From: Acanthaster planci
Taxonomy: Eukaryota > Echinodermata > Asteroidea > Valvatida > Acanthasteridae
Assembly (NCBI RefSeq): GCF_001949145.1
Contig: NW_019091404.1
Span: forward strand, 2,970,637-3,007,369
Reading direction: 5' to 3'
DNA: 36,733 nt
The stretch's first letter is position 1. The number at the start of each line of letters is the position of its first letter. Below the pieces are notes generated by a model. It saw only the letters and a program-made list of their open reading frames with translations, had not been told where the DNA came from and ran no database searches. Positions 1-10,564 of this stretch are shown piece after piece. Made by a program: the position numbers and the translations under genes.

Positions 1-1729
1 GCCAAGAGACAAACAACGAATGTAAAGGCTGCCATTTTGCTTGATGAAATGAAATGGAAATAACAGTCAAAGGATATGCTGTGGTTTTGACACGTCAAGT
101 AACATTCACAACCTGTGACGTACCAGCTACAAATGCACTTCCAGTTTCATTACAAGATTATTTTCTTACCTTTAAAATATATTTCAACATGTCAAAATGA
201 AATAGAACAACTGTATACACAAAATCACCGTCACCCAACAACTGCCAATCTTGAACTTGTCTTTTTTTCCAAAAATCAAAGCCACACATTTCCATTTTGT
301 TGAAGTGAAGGCTCCTTTCATAACAAGTAGGAGGCAAAATATTCAATGCCTCGTCTTGAGGGATTCATCTACAAACTATTTCATTGTTTCTACACGACGC
401 AAAGGGAATTTGCATATTTATCAATTATTAAATGCAACGGCCTGATTTTCTGGTTTGACTGAGAAAACAGCATAGCGAGAAAGCTATAAGAGAAAGAACG
501 TCAAAAACAATATCCACCATTTCCCTTGCTGATATCGAATAATAAGCAACAATCGATCATAGCTGCTGGTAATTTGCCGCAGAAAAGTGTCATTATAACC
601 GCAAATAATTCCACTTTCATTTTCAACTTCTTTGTTATCTGGTTTCAGATAAACTGCTGTTTTCCTGATTTCACAAAGACCGCTTTGACAAAGACGGCCA
701 ATTTAAACGACTGGGATACCCCCAGCCTGTGCACCAACCATAATGCTTTCCATTTTGTCCGGGGTATGCCACTCTACATGTCTTCTTACATAAGCAATGG
801 ATTCGATGATGGCTGTTTGTTTTCATCAAAGGCTAACTGAATACTTGTCAAAATGGAGGGAACGTTGTAAAATATAGACATCTAAAGTGTACCATCATTG
901 TGCAATTCACTGTGTTCCTGTAAGACAAACCTAAAGAAACGACTAAAACAGTGCAAACATGCAGTACAACATTTTCTTTCTTTGATTTATGATAGATGTC
1001 CTGCACTTTCCTTTCTTTCCGTAAAAGTGACCTTGACCTTCTTAATTTAACTGATACACAACTTTCATCTACCTTTGTACAAGAAAACAATTTGAACAGT
1101 TTCTGTAGCGTGAAATTCTAACCAGCTGAGCGGTTACAAGATTTAGACACGAAATTGAAATTATTTTTGATGTTGTTTCCGAGTGTTTTTGCCTCAGGTC
1201 GGATCGAATGCATAATACATCTGGAAACCTGTTCACTAACCCTAATGGCTTTTGTGACGCATAAAACGGGGGTGGATGGAGTGGGTGCTAAGTTTTTTAA
1301 AAATAAGATAAATGCAATTTTAAGGTATGATTCACTTTCCTGCCTTCAAAATAGATCTAAAATGCCCCCCAAGATCGTCCTCCCTCATAAAGGCCATAAA
1401 ATGTTACATGAAAAATTTCAAATCCCAAAAAAAGTCTCCATCCCCCGGAAATTCCGTTTTTGAATAAGGTATTCCTTCAGTAAACATTTCAACAAATAAA
1501 CGTTTCGATAATTGTGTTTGTGACACATCCTTAAATTTCTTTACAGTTGTAAGAATAATTAACAGTTATGTCGAGGACTGCACTCAAAGGTCAGTCTCAT
1601 GATATAGATTATCAAGAAGTCCGTTGCTAAATTAACACAATGCAGTTTCTGAATCACCGAACCAATACCAAAGAGAGTGACGGAAACACCTCAAAATATC
1701 ATCACGAAGGTGCTGCTGGTAACGTCTTA
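1..1729. other. Intergenic/unassigned, no gene seen
   Basis: I see no supported coding region, RNA gene or named repeat here. The open frames in this stretch are short, mostly lack an ATG in good context, and resemble no domain I know. It contains the 3' flank of the three-Ig receptor, whose stop codon is at 1730-1732 on the minus strand. I found no canonical AATAAA on the minus strand close to that stop, so the 3' end of that transcript is not placed. Confidence 0.5.
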
Positions 1730-3013
1730 CTACGGGACAGCTCTCATCTCCATGTACTGCGAAAGGGCGATACCTTCTTGATTGGGAAAGTTCTGCTGAT
1801 CTGACGTCTCGTAGATATTCCATGGAGGAGGGTCACCATTCCTTTGTTCGAGAGTTCTCCTGCCGTCTTGATTGACTTCAGGTGCCCTCTTCCTCGTACA
1901 TAAGACGCAGATGATCACAAATTCCACCACAGCAGTGATTGCCAACACACCGACGCCTGCAGTCCACACATAAGGTGGTTCAGGGGGGATCTCACAACCT
2001 GAGTTGCTGCTGTCCGCCACAAGATGTCCGTCGGGGCAACGGACGATGGTCACTGCCTCACTCGTCTCGCTCTCACGCAAGTAACTGGACGCTGTACATC
2101 TTACCTGCAAGCCATCGTCACGTTTAGCAGGATTGACGACCAGAAACGTCTTGTGATCATCGGTCATCTGATATCTATCGTGCGTTGTCACTTCTGTCCA
2201 TTCGGGTAGCGTGCCGTTCGGAAAAGCAGCTTCTTTTACCGACCAGGAGTAGTGCGTGGGCAATGGGACTGCGTCGGTCATGCATTCCAACTGCAGGGTT
2301 GTTGCACTGAGTATTCGTGGAATATCTTGTTTGAAGGGTGGTACAGTGACCATGTCCACGCCAAAGGGATACACTGTACAGTTCGGACCATTATTGATGT
2401 CATTGCCAGCAATACAGGTGAACCCTTTGAAAATGTCTGATTCTTGAACAACACGCTGAACGGTGTACGATTCTCCGGAATTTACCTTCAGACTGCGGAT
2501 TGAGTGGGATGTCTGTGGGTGCCATGTCAGCTTGGTACGGGCGAGAGCGTTCTCCGGGACTTGACACTTCAATGTGACGGATTCTGCAACTTCAACACCT
2601 GATGATAACAACGTGCACAATGGAGTGGGCGGGTCGACTACTTTCAAATATCCACATCTTGAATACTCATCTTCAAGAGAGTCCCAGCAAGTGTAGTACC
2701 CTGTATCACCTGGTTGTACATCGTTGATCTGCAGTTGGGAGACTCTGGGATCAAACGACAGGGCCAACCTGCTTGTATCTTCGAAATGATCAGACAAGGA
2801 GCGGCAAGTTCCAATAACTTTAAAATGTCCCTCAGTGCATTGGGATCTCGAATATACCCAATGTGAAAAGGCACAGTCGTGTTCTTGATTAAAGGCGCAT
2901 CTAAATGTCAACCGGCCCCCGACCTCGGCGGTTCGATTTACAGGTTCATCCTGAAAGAGGGCAGCCTCAGAAAAGGTCAATGAACAAAGAACAACCAACG
3001 CCATTGCAGCCAT
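1730..3013 (-). CDS. Intronless three-Ig-domain type I membrane receptor
   Basis: Single open frame of 427 residues. I start at the ATG at 3013, which opens directly into a signal peptide (MAAMALVVLCSLTFSEA); the frame runs further upstream but without a better ATG. Three Ig-like domains can be read. The first has C39 and C109 with the DTGYYTC motif at 103-109, the second C150 and C200, the third C244 and C306. N-glycosylation sequons occur at N26, N211 and N266. A membrane segment lies at about 349-372, followed by the basic stop-transfer TRKR. The tail of about 55 residues carries Y401 (YETS) and Y420 (YMEM). YxxM is the known binding motif of PI3-kinase p85 SH2 domains, so signalling is inferred. 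A decayed paralogue lies at 4624-5751 on the same strand. The ligand is unknown. I am sure of the domain type; I recognise no orthologue. Confidence 0.85.
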   Translation of the reverse strand: MAAMALVVLCSLTFSEAALFQDEPVNRTAEVGGRLTFRCAFNQEHDCAFSHWVYSRSQCTEGHFKVIGTCRSLSDHFEDTSRLALSFDPRVSQLQINDVQPGDTGYYTCWDSLEDEYSRCGYLKVVDPPTPLCTLLSSGVEVAESVTLKCQVPENALARTKLTWHPQTSHSIRSLKVNSGESYTVQRVVQESDIFKGFTCIAGNDINNGPNCTVYPFGVDMVTVPPFKQDIPRILSATTLQLECMTDAVPLPTHYSWSVKEAAFPNGTLPEWTEVTTHDRYQMTDDHKTFLVVNPAKRDDGLQVRCTASSYLRESETSEAVTIVRCPDGHLVADSSNSGCEIPPEPPYVWTAGVGVLAITAVVEFVIICVLCTRKRAPEVNQDGRRTLEQRNGDPPPWNIYETSDQQNFPNQEGIALSQYMEMRAVP

Positions 3014-3883
3014 TTTCCTGGAGTAAATCAAGTAAAAATGACGACGAAGAAGTAGACCGTCCCTCCTGCGTTGCACAGGAAAAAATGTATTTATGTTTAT
3101 AAGTTCATTCTAAATAAACGTAACTTAATTTCAATTTCATTCTTTACTTCCTGGTTCAACGGTGACAGCTCTGTGTTCGAAGCTGATTGATTTAACAGTC
3201 CTCAGCCCTCAAACAGTTAGAGGGCATAAAAGTATTAATTTACCTAGCGAAAATTTCCCTGCCTGTTATATACCCAGCATAGAAAAAGCTTTTACATTAT
3301 TTTCTAGCAAGATAAATACTCCCATTTCATTTGGTAATAAACCTTTCAAACGGCTGACTATCGTCATGCGTTTAATAGACTCAGTTTCACACTTAAAAGT
3401 TAATGAGTGAAAAAAATAAACCAGCCTAAACTATTGGTCCCCAAGTAATATGATGTTCCACCTTGCTTATATTTTCACGACTATAAACCCGTCCCACTTC
3501 GTAAAAGTGCTAGCAAAACAGTTTTTCTTCAGTAAATAATATTACAAGCTCAACATTTACATTGCTTGATATAATCAAAAGTATTCGAGTTCTCCATAAT
3601 CTGAAAGAGAAACAAGTTGTATTTGTTTATCTTCACTACATGTAAAACCAGTGTTCGTGCGTGAGACCCAATTAATTTTATTCGCTTATTTTTATAATTC
3701 TTCTTCCTACTTCTGGAACAAGCTCCTTTCGCTTTGCATGCAGATTTACGTGTTAAGGAAAGGCTGTGTAATCCTCCAATTCTGAAAACTTCAATACCCT
3801 CCGTAAAGAAGATATATACATGTCCATTATACCGCCCCAATGGGTTAAAGATCTCGTTTTGTCTGTACACTTACAGCTTGAGA
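3014..3883. other. Spacer between Ig gene and SINE, nothing seen
   Basis: This is the upstream flank of the three-Ig receptor. I see no TATA box at a convincing distance, no coding exon with splice signals and no repeat I can name. It presumably holds the promoter and 5' untranslated region of that gene. Confidence 0.4.
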
Positions 3884-4190
3884 GGGGCATGTGGCCAAGT
3901 GGTTAGGGTTTGTGGCTTTCGGTCATGGGGTTGGAGGTTCAAATCCAGCTGCTGACAGAAAGTATGTAGTGGCCCTTGGCAAGCCTCTTAATTACCCCTG
4001 CTTGCCTCTCTCCACCCGGGAGTATAAATGGGTACCAGCATTAGCTTGGGAAGCAACCTGCGACGGACTGGCATCCCATCCAGGGGGGAATAGAAATATT
4101 CTAAGTCGTTTAATGCCAAGGAAACCGGAGACAAACACAGGCCTGATTAGCCAACTTGGCTCGGACCAGACTTATGGCCTAATTGGACAC
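3884..4190 (+). repeat. tRNA-derived SINE
   Basis: The first 70-odd bases look like a degenerate tRNA gene. There is an A-box-like segment with TGGCCAAGTGGTTAGGG near 3891-3907 and a B box, GGTTCAAATCC, at 3936-3946. This is the internal RNA polymerase III promoter of SINEs. A tRNA-unrelated body follows, with the stretch ACTGGCATCCCATCCAGG (4067-4084) and a segment near 4120-4190 that resembles 3' portions of SINEs I remember from marine invertebrate genomes. The 3' boundary is approximate and I could not define target-site duplications. An open frame crosses the repeat but is not a gene. Confidence 0.7.
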
Positions 4191-4623
4191 ATGTATCTAG
4201 CAATTCTAAGTCAGTTAATCTACAGAAAAATTCTCTACATGGATTATTGGTTACATTCATCAAAAACATTAGTGATACCGTTTAACCCATTGGGTAAAAG
4301 ATTCTAGTATGGAAACTGTTTACATACATGTACAAGTATATGAGTGCATTATCTTAGGCTTCCGATTAACGACGAGCTTAATGTTTTCGTCCATCTAAGT
4401 TAGCTAGTACTAGAAGCTGTTAGCATAAATATGTGCTCGGGAAAGGACGTGATGATGAAGCAGACACAAAACAAAACCAAAGTTGCTCAAATTCTTAAAA
4501 CAGTCGCTGTCGCGTAACATTAAAGCTGCTGGTATCCAGCCTCCTCTGCTTGGCAATACCTAGCAGTAAGATGTCTTTCTTTTGCCCTCGCTCCCTGGCG
4601 GCGGACCTCCAATGACATCACGC
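4191..4623. other. Spacer downstream of Ig pseudogene
   Basis: Between the SINE and the stop codon of the decayed Ig gene I see no coding region, RNA gene or further repeat I can support. Confidence 0.4.
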
Positions 4624-5751
4624 CTAACCGTCATTCGAGGCGGCGATAACTTTCTGACCACGCTGCGGTTTGCTGATGTGTTGAGGTGCTGTTGGTCTCT
4701 TTCTTCTCACACACAGGAAGCAGATGATGAGAAGTTCAGCGAAAGACGTCATCGCTAATCCACCGATGCCTATCCACAAGTAAGAAGGTTCACCATGAGA
4801 GATGTCAAAGCAGCTCGTCGAGCCTTTGACTGGACAGCGGATGATGGTCAGTGCGTTGCTGGTCTCACTCTTGCCGAGGTCGTTGTAGGCCGCACATCTT
4901 ACCAGTAAACCATCATCCTCTTCTTCAGCGTTCATCAGAAGAAATCTTGCCTCGTCGGCTAGAATGAATCTTCCTCCCGTACTGGCGTTGGCCCATGATG
5001 GAAAACTTTCGTTTGTCAGAAGGGTATCTCTGAAGAACCAAGAAAAACGCACAGCTGAAATGGCTGGCTCAGCGATACATTCAAATCTCAGGAGAGTAGA
5101 ATTGTCTCTGTTACACATTTGGCTATGATGAATAAGGACCGAACTAATGTAGAACGGACGGTTTGGTCCGTTGCGGATGTTGTTGCCAGCAATACACGTG
5201 AACCTTCTCACAATATCAGATTTTTGAAGAACTTGTCAAATGGTGAACGACCCACCTGGTTTGACATACCGACTAAGTACGGCGCTTGACGTTTGAGGAC
5301 GCCCCGTGAGTTGGGTCGGGATGGGGGCGTCTTTAGAGATTTTACACTTCCAGGCAACAATCTGTCCCACTGTCATTCTTGGTGACAAAACTTTAAACAT
5401 TGGAGTGGGCGGGCCCACAACCTTTCAATATCCACAGCCTGAAAGTTCCTCTGTACCAGAAATCCAGCAAGCGTAGTACCCTGCATCAATGGGTAGTACA
5501 AGGCCTTGTTACCGAGCGACGGGGTAAATCGACTGGGAAATTGATCAATCAGAGAGGAATGACAGGCCCTAATAGATGTTAAGGAATTCTTTGTGCATAT
5601 GCAAAAAGGCGCAGTCGTAGTCTTCATTAAAGCCGCATCTAAAGACCGTCTGACCCCCAATCTCTACGATCCGATTATCCGGGATATCCACAAAGCCAGT
5701 TGCCTCTGAGCAAGCCACAAAACAAAGGAGAGCAAAGAGAAAAATAGCCAT
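4624..5751 (-). pseudogene. Decayed Ig-receptor paralogue
   Basis: Clearly related to the receptor at 1730-3013. It keeps an ATG and signal peptide (MAIFLFALLCFVACSEA) and the start of Ig1, with VFRCGFNEDYDCAF against LTFRCAFNQEHDCAF. Further on it has RRFTCIAGNNIRNGPN against KGFTCIAGNDINNGPN, the third Ig domain, a membrane segment and a short basic tail. In the same frame I count five premature stops: TAG at 5569-5571, TGA at 5545-5547, TAA at 5509-5511, TGA at 5425-5427 and TGA at 5236-5238. Two match sense codons of the intact copy (Leu in CGYLKVV, Arg in TVQRVV). Part of Ig1 is shortened. No frameshift separates start and end, and the last 195 codons (Ig3, membrane, tail) are free of stops. 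The tail lacks the YxxM motif. A full-length protein cannot be made, but a truncated transcript is possible. Confidence 0.8.
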
Positions 5752-5868
5752 TGTTATTGAAGGAATCGACCAAAAATGAGGTAGGGCAGGTTCTGAGCTC
5801 TTGCGTTTCTGACTAGTTTTTGCCTGCTAAAAATGATAAACACCAACATTTCACACCGAATTATATTT

Positions 5869-5914
5869 ACAGTACATCTTAAGTTTCGTATACAGTACAT
5901 CTTAGGTTTCGTAT
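5869..5914. repeat. Two 23-bp tandem copies
   Basis: The unit beginning ACAGTACATCTTAAG is present twice in direct succession (5869-5891 and 5892-5914) with one A/G difference. It lies about 120 bases upstream of the Ig pseudogene start. It is a simple local duplication; no function is suggested. Confidence 0.75.
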
Positions 5915-6659
5915 GCCGGAATTTATTTATAATGCATACAAATCGCCTCTCGATGGAAACAGGAGCTTTCATTATCAGTGAGGCCTATGCACAATGCTGG
6001 ATTCAAATTTACTGGGGGGGTGTCTCTCATGTACAGGATAAAATTTATAATAAGCGTTTTCTGTTATAAATGATAAATGATCAGAACTCAATCTCTAGAA
6101 CACTGAAGTCATTTCCTAAACCCTCGCGCTTTGCGAGTTCAGATAAGATTGTGTTGGTGTCTTCAAGAAAGCCTTTTTGAGTTGTGAATTGAGCTGTACT
6201 TGAAGTTCAATCAACATCAAATTATTTTGTCGATCTAGCTCGTAAAATGGGGGTTGTTTCCAGACATTTCGCATGAATTTATACGAATCGCTTTAAAAAG
6301 AGAAACACAAAGTGGGTTTTGCTTGTCAAAAGCTAACAAACAAGGCACAGATTTGATAGATTACGCCAGCAGAAACACTCCGTCATCGGTTGAAAAGAGC
6401 CATGAAGGTGAGAAGTGTTAATTTTGATAGTGATACAACCACAACGCGTGCATTTCTTAGTCGTTCGTGAACCAGTAAAGTGCATTTCCCAACAAAATGA
6501 ACAAAGGACCCTTCGTTGCTAGGTAAATTGCTTGGTCCAGCTCGGGGCTGACAGACTGCTCTAGCCCGCCATTCGTATTGGCAGAATTGTTACCCTTGGT
6601 CGATGTCAGCTCTAACTTCTAAATATACATTTCCCCATTGAGTGAAATTTGGTACCGCT

Positions 6660-6714
6660 GTTTATTATTTGATTATTTTTTTTAATTATTTTATTATTAT
6701 TATTTTATTATCTA
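6660..6714. repeat. A/T low-complexity run
   Basis: A run made almost wholly of T and A, with ATT repeats, in the upstream flank of the one-Ig receptor. It is low-complexity sequence with no coding content. Confidence 0.6.
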
Positions 6715-7276
6715 GGTGAGATTTTTTCAACGTTTGGTAACGCATTCTGTCGCTTTTGTACAGAACGCTATGCCATGGTTCTTAATAGCTACACTATATC
6801 TGCGAGCAAAATTATGACCACGACGTGGAAAAAAAGCAGCAAACAAACGAAGATCACCTGCTTCAACTCATCTTGGGGTTTTCAAGCACAACGCTGCACG
6901 ACGCGAATCTTCGTTCTTATACACGCATGAACAGAGTAATGTATGATACGTCGACACTGGAGATTTCCAACAAATGCAGTTTTAAAAGAAAAGAGTTCAC
7001 TGTTGAGAGAGCAACTATTACAGCTCAATGGCATTGGTCGTGATTTGTCAGATGAACAAACCCACTGCACAAACTTTCCAAATCAAAACCTGTCATGTTT
7101 TAATTGCAAAACCAACGTACGCACGAGGAAAGTCCTATACAAGATATCATTCCGAGTTACCATGGCCCTGTAATTTTGACTCCAGTAGCGAAGCGAAAGA
7201 AAAACAAAGCCTTTTGAAATACAGTGAAGGTGTTATGTCACTTCAGTGAATGTGTTCTGAGGGATTAGTTGCTAAA

Positions 7277-8104
7277 ATGGCGGCTCCTGCATTCCCTCTT
7301 GCTGTAATGTGCATGCTGTTTGTTTTTCACCTTGCACAAGGTAATTACACCGCTGTACCGATGTTAAATGACAACTGGACGGCAGCGTCTTCGGAAAACG
7401 TATCGAAGATCGGAACAAAACACCTGATCGCAATAGATGTGTGTTTGCTGTGGGATAACGAATCAAAGAACGATGGTGAATTGGAAATCGCAGACGTCGT
7501 CCTGGTATGTCGTGCCGTTGCTTCGGATCTTGAAGTTACTTGGTTTGTGGAAACAGACAACGGAACATGGGAGGAGGCTGAAAACAGAAGTTGTTTTGAG
7601 GCAAACGGTGCAACTTTAAGGTTACCGTGGATTGACGCGAAAGACAGCACATACACCTTGAAATGCGGCTCTGCCACACATGAGATTGAATCCCGCATCG
7701 TTGATTTCGAGCAAAACTTGCCGATTCCGTGTGAAGAGAACCATCATGAGATCCCAACTCGCAGCTTTCATCTCGTGGTCTACGTGTGGATTGCCCTGGG
7801 GATCTTCATAGTCTGCGTCTGTATCGTTGGTGGGTACTACGCTGTAAAGTGGCGGAAATCCTTTGAAGTGAATGCACCCTGTGGACAGAACGAGGCGGTA
7901 GAGTCGGCTAGAGGAGAGACTAGCGTTGACGATCCTGTGGCTGCATACAGCACTCCTAAGTCTGCCCTGAACGACGACACTGCTTCAGTTACAGACGCAG
8001 TACCAGACGTCGAAGAGGAGCAGAAACATGGTGAGGAAGTACCGCGTGTGAAGAAATTCGTGGGTGCCGGCTGGACCGACGAGCGACCATACGTCAACGT
8101 TTAG
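7277..8104 (+). CDS. Intronless single-Ig type I membrane protein
   Basis: Single-exon frame of 275 residues. I choose the ATG at 7277 (context TAAAATGGCGGC) rather than the in-frame ATG at 7250, because it begins the signal peptide directly (MAAPAFPLAVMCMLFVFHLA). The ectodomain of about 140 residues has six N-glycosylation sequons (N23, N33, N41, N61, N95, N103) and one Ig-like fold, with C78 and C130 as the likely bridge and W89 between them. A membrane segment lies at about 166-189, followed by KWRK. The 80-residue acidic tail ends in PYVNV. YVNV fits the YxN motif bound by Grb2-type SH2 domains, and its last residues also fit a class II PDZ ligand; both roles are inference. It is head to head with the Ig pseudogene and may belong to the same receptor cluster, though sequence similarity is weak. 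Partner and function are unknown. Confidence 0.8.
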   Translation: MAAPAFPLAVMCMLFVFHLAQGNYTAVPMLNDNWTAASSENVSKIGTKHLIAIDVCLLWDNESKNDGELEIADVVLVCRAVASDLEVTWFVETDNGTWEEAENRSCFEANGATLRLPWIDAKDSTYTLKCGSATHEIESRIVDFEQNLPIPCEENHHEIPTRSFHLVVYVWIALGIFIVCVCIVGGYYAVKWRKSFEVNAPCGQNEAVESARGETSVDDPVAAYSTPKSALNDDTASVTDAVPDVEEEQKHGEEVPRVKKFVGAGWTDERPYVNV

Positions 8105-8105
8105 C

Positions 8106-8111
8106 AATAAA
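8106..8111 (+). terminator. Polyadenylation signal AATAAA
   Basis: A canonical AATAAA begins two bases after the TAG stop of the one-Ig receptor (8102-8104). If used, the 3' untranslated region would be only a few tens of bases long. Confidence 0.5.
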
Positions 8112-10349
8112 TCCTACACAGTTCTAAGTCACTATAGTGTACTTCAACTTCATCATTTTTACGGTACAACCACGACACTAACGTGACAGCTAGGACGTGG
8201 GACTGAACTCTTTCTCGAAACCTAGTCCACCTAATAATCGTATCAATTTCGACCCCCATAATAAGGGCAGATTCAGAGGTGGAGGGCACAGGGAGCTCCC
8301 TTTCTATAGGCCAAATGTGATTGTCTTCTATTGTTTTTTTTTTTTCTAGTGAAGGATGAGATTAAAGTTACTCTCACCGAGTAAATATCCCATGTTGTGT
8401 CGAGCAAAGTGCATCCTGCCTTCCCTTTAACTTCAGCGACCAAGGCCGAATGATTTAAGTACATTTCCTCTGGATATGTCTCAAAGCACTACATTTCACA
8501 TGCAACAGGGATTGTCCCTGCACGATCAAGAGTAGGCCTACGGAGTACAGCAAGAGTACAGCATGACCTAAATTACACAGAGACCGAAATCGAAACTTAT
8601 AGGCCTACCATAGCTTCTCCTCAGTGGGCTTAGAAAGCTCGAGCACCGTACAATCTGAAAGCCGTACCGAAAGCATTGTACCAGCTACGTACATGTACAT
8701 TATGTAAACTACACATTATGTACAACAGTATCGCCCTGCAATTTCGAAGATCTTCCGGAGTGTGTATGCAGTTAATTTATGCTGTGAGTCATCTATGTCA
8801 AGGTTCAGAAGGCGATAAAAATCAACATGTGGAAAGCTGGCATATGATTTGACCATCAACCTCCCAGTTCAGAAATGTCTGTGTCAAAACGACCACTTCT
8901 GTGCAGATGTCGCATTGCAGGGTGCTGTAAATGGTTTAATATTTTGTAAAACTGTTCCCAAAACACAATTCAATTTCACATTTACATGTTAATGCATTTG
9001 AAATTAACTCCGCATTAACAAGGAAGAACGGGAACCGCATTAACTCTCTTCTAAAGAAACTTGCACTTTAGTCAACTGATACATGTACAAATGTACTGTT
9101 TAATAGACAACCGTGTTGAAAATTTTAGGCGGTTTTTCCCTTGTTCATACCTTTGAAGATCAGTCAAAACTATTTCAGTTGCCAGGAACATCAAATGTAA
9201 ATACTTCTTTTAATATAATTAAAAGGACGGATCAATATACGTGTAACTTTATTTGCACAAACGACACTTCAATAAGGACGGAAAACTGTAGAAAATACAT
9301 GTATCACTAAGTATAAAGAAGAAAACTGAAATGAGATATTAGAGTTAAAGCAAAAAGAAGTCAATTTGTAAATGAAAAGTGCATTACCACAAAATGTCAG
9401 TTGGATCTTTAAGTAGTCATTTGTTATAACAGACACCCATGACAAAATTAATGTGCTAAGGATATATTTTCATGATATGTAACTAACCTCTAGAACTCTG
9501 CAATCAGTTATCGCATAATTTAGCAAAAACTCTGAAGTTTTAAATATGTATCTATATTTCTAAATAATAAATTTTACTGCGTGTACATGCGTAGGAAACT
9601 GCTTTTTAAGACTTAAGATGTCACAAGTAAAAAGGATGCAAATATGAGAGGCGGTGTCAAGGATAACCAAAAGTCACATCCAAGGTCCGAATCAAGAAAG
9701 TATTCTTTTTGGCACCTAATGAAACATCTGCTCCGGTAGGTGTCATATGACTTGCACAAATTGTGATGGTCTAGAAAATGGTGACTTTCTCGGTAACGTT
9801 CCAGGTATTGCACATGATTGAGGATCATTTTGTGCGACATAATTTTCAAAAGAGAAACACACATCACCTGTTCGTTCTGCATAAATTCTAGTACAGCAGA
9901 ATGAAAACTCTATCATTTTACAAGAATAGTTATTATTATTATGTATAAAATACAATAAATTAGCAACTTACAGCTGTTTTGTTCACTGTTCTACAACTTT
10001 CCTGAGTATTATTTATATGAAAAAAATTTACATACTAAAAAATTCCACCTACATGTACATGTATACAGCAATGTACACGTGTTTCACTTTACAAATTATA
10101 ATGGAAGAGCAAAGGCCAAATCCAAAATTAAAATGGAAGATTCGTTAAAATTGTATGGGCATGATATTTCATTACAATGTATACCGTACATTGTAGCTTC
10201 GATGCATGGACTGTTATGTTAATTATCAATGTTTATAAATGTACTGTATACGTGTACAAGTATTGTAAGGAGTTATTGCAACCTACGTAAATCACCGACA
10301 GAAATGATGTAGAATTTTCTATACACCTCGACAACTGTAGTCATTCATG
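8112..10349. other. Convergent intergenic region, no gene seen
   Basis: About 2.2 kb between the 3' ends of the one-Ig receptor (plus) and the ankyrin-C2 gene (minus). It is AT-rich with several TACATGTACA-type short palindromes. I find no exon with splice signals and no RNA gene. The open frames are short and lack domain resemblance. Confidence 0.45.
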
Positions 10350-10355
10350 TTTATT
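10350..10355 (-). terminator. Polyadenylation signal of ankyrin-C2 gene
   Basis: TTTATT on the plus strand reads AATAAA on the minus strand, about 210 bases past the stop codon at 10565. Position and strand fit the 3' end of the ankyrin-C2 transcript. Confidence 0.5.
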
Positions 10356-10564
10356 GAAGTGTACACCAGCCAAATTTAACAGTTCATGAGACAGGAAAGG
10401 GCTTGAAACCTTCCTCATGGACTTCCTCAAAACAAATACATTGTACATGTACACATATTGGTTTGCCTTCTTGAAAAATGGTAAAAAGGTCTGGGATTGG
10501 GTAAATTGTTCAGTTAGGCAGAATACAGTCCATGCACTGCATGTGTAACAATCTGAATGTAATG

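Larger units (their letters stand above)
5752..7276. promoter_or_regulatory. Divergent intergenic region between two Ig genes
   Basis: About 1.5 kb separates the start of the Ig pseudogene (minus) from the start of the one-Ig receptor (plus), so promoter elements of both should lie here. I see no convincing TATA box. It contains a pair of 23-bp tandem repeats at 5869-5914 and an A/T-only low-complexity run near 6660-6714. The open frames inside it do not look like genes. Confidence 0.35.

Noticed and set aside
3884-3957. Functional tRNA gene
   Set aside because: A and B boxes are present, but I cannot fold a full cloverleaf with a paired acceptor stem, and a SINE body follows directly.
3891-4307. 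138-codon open frame on the plus strand
   Set aside because: It coincides with the tRNA-derived SINE and carries no domain, so the open frame is chance.
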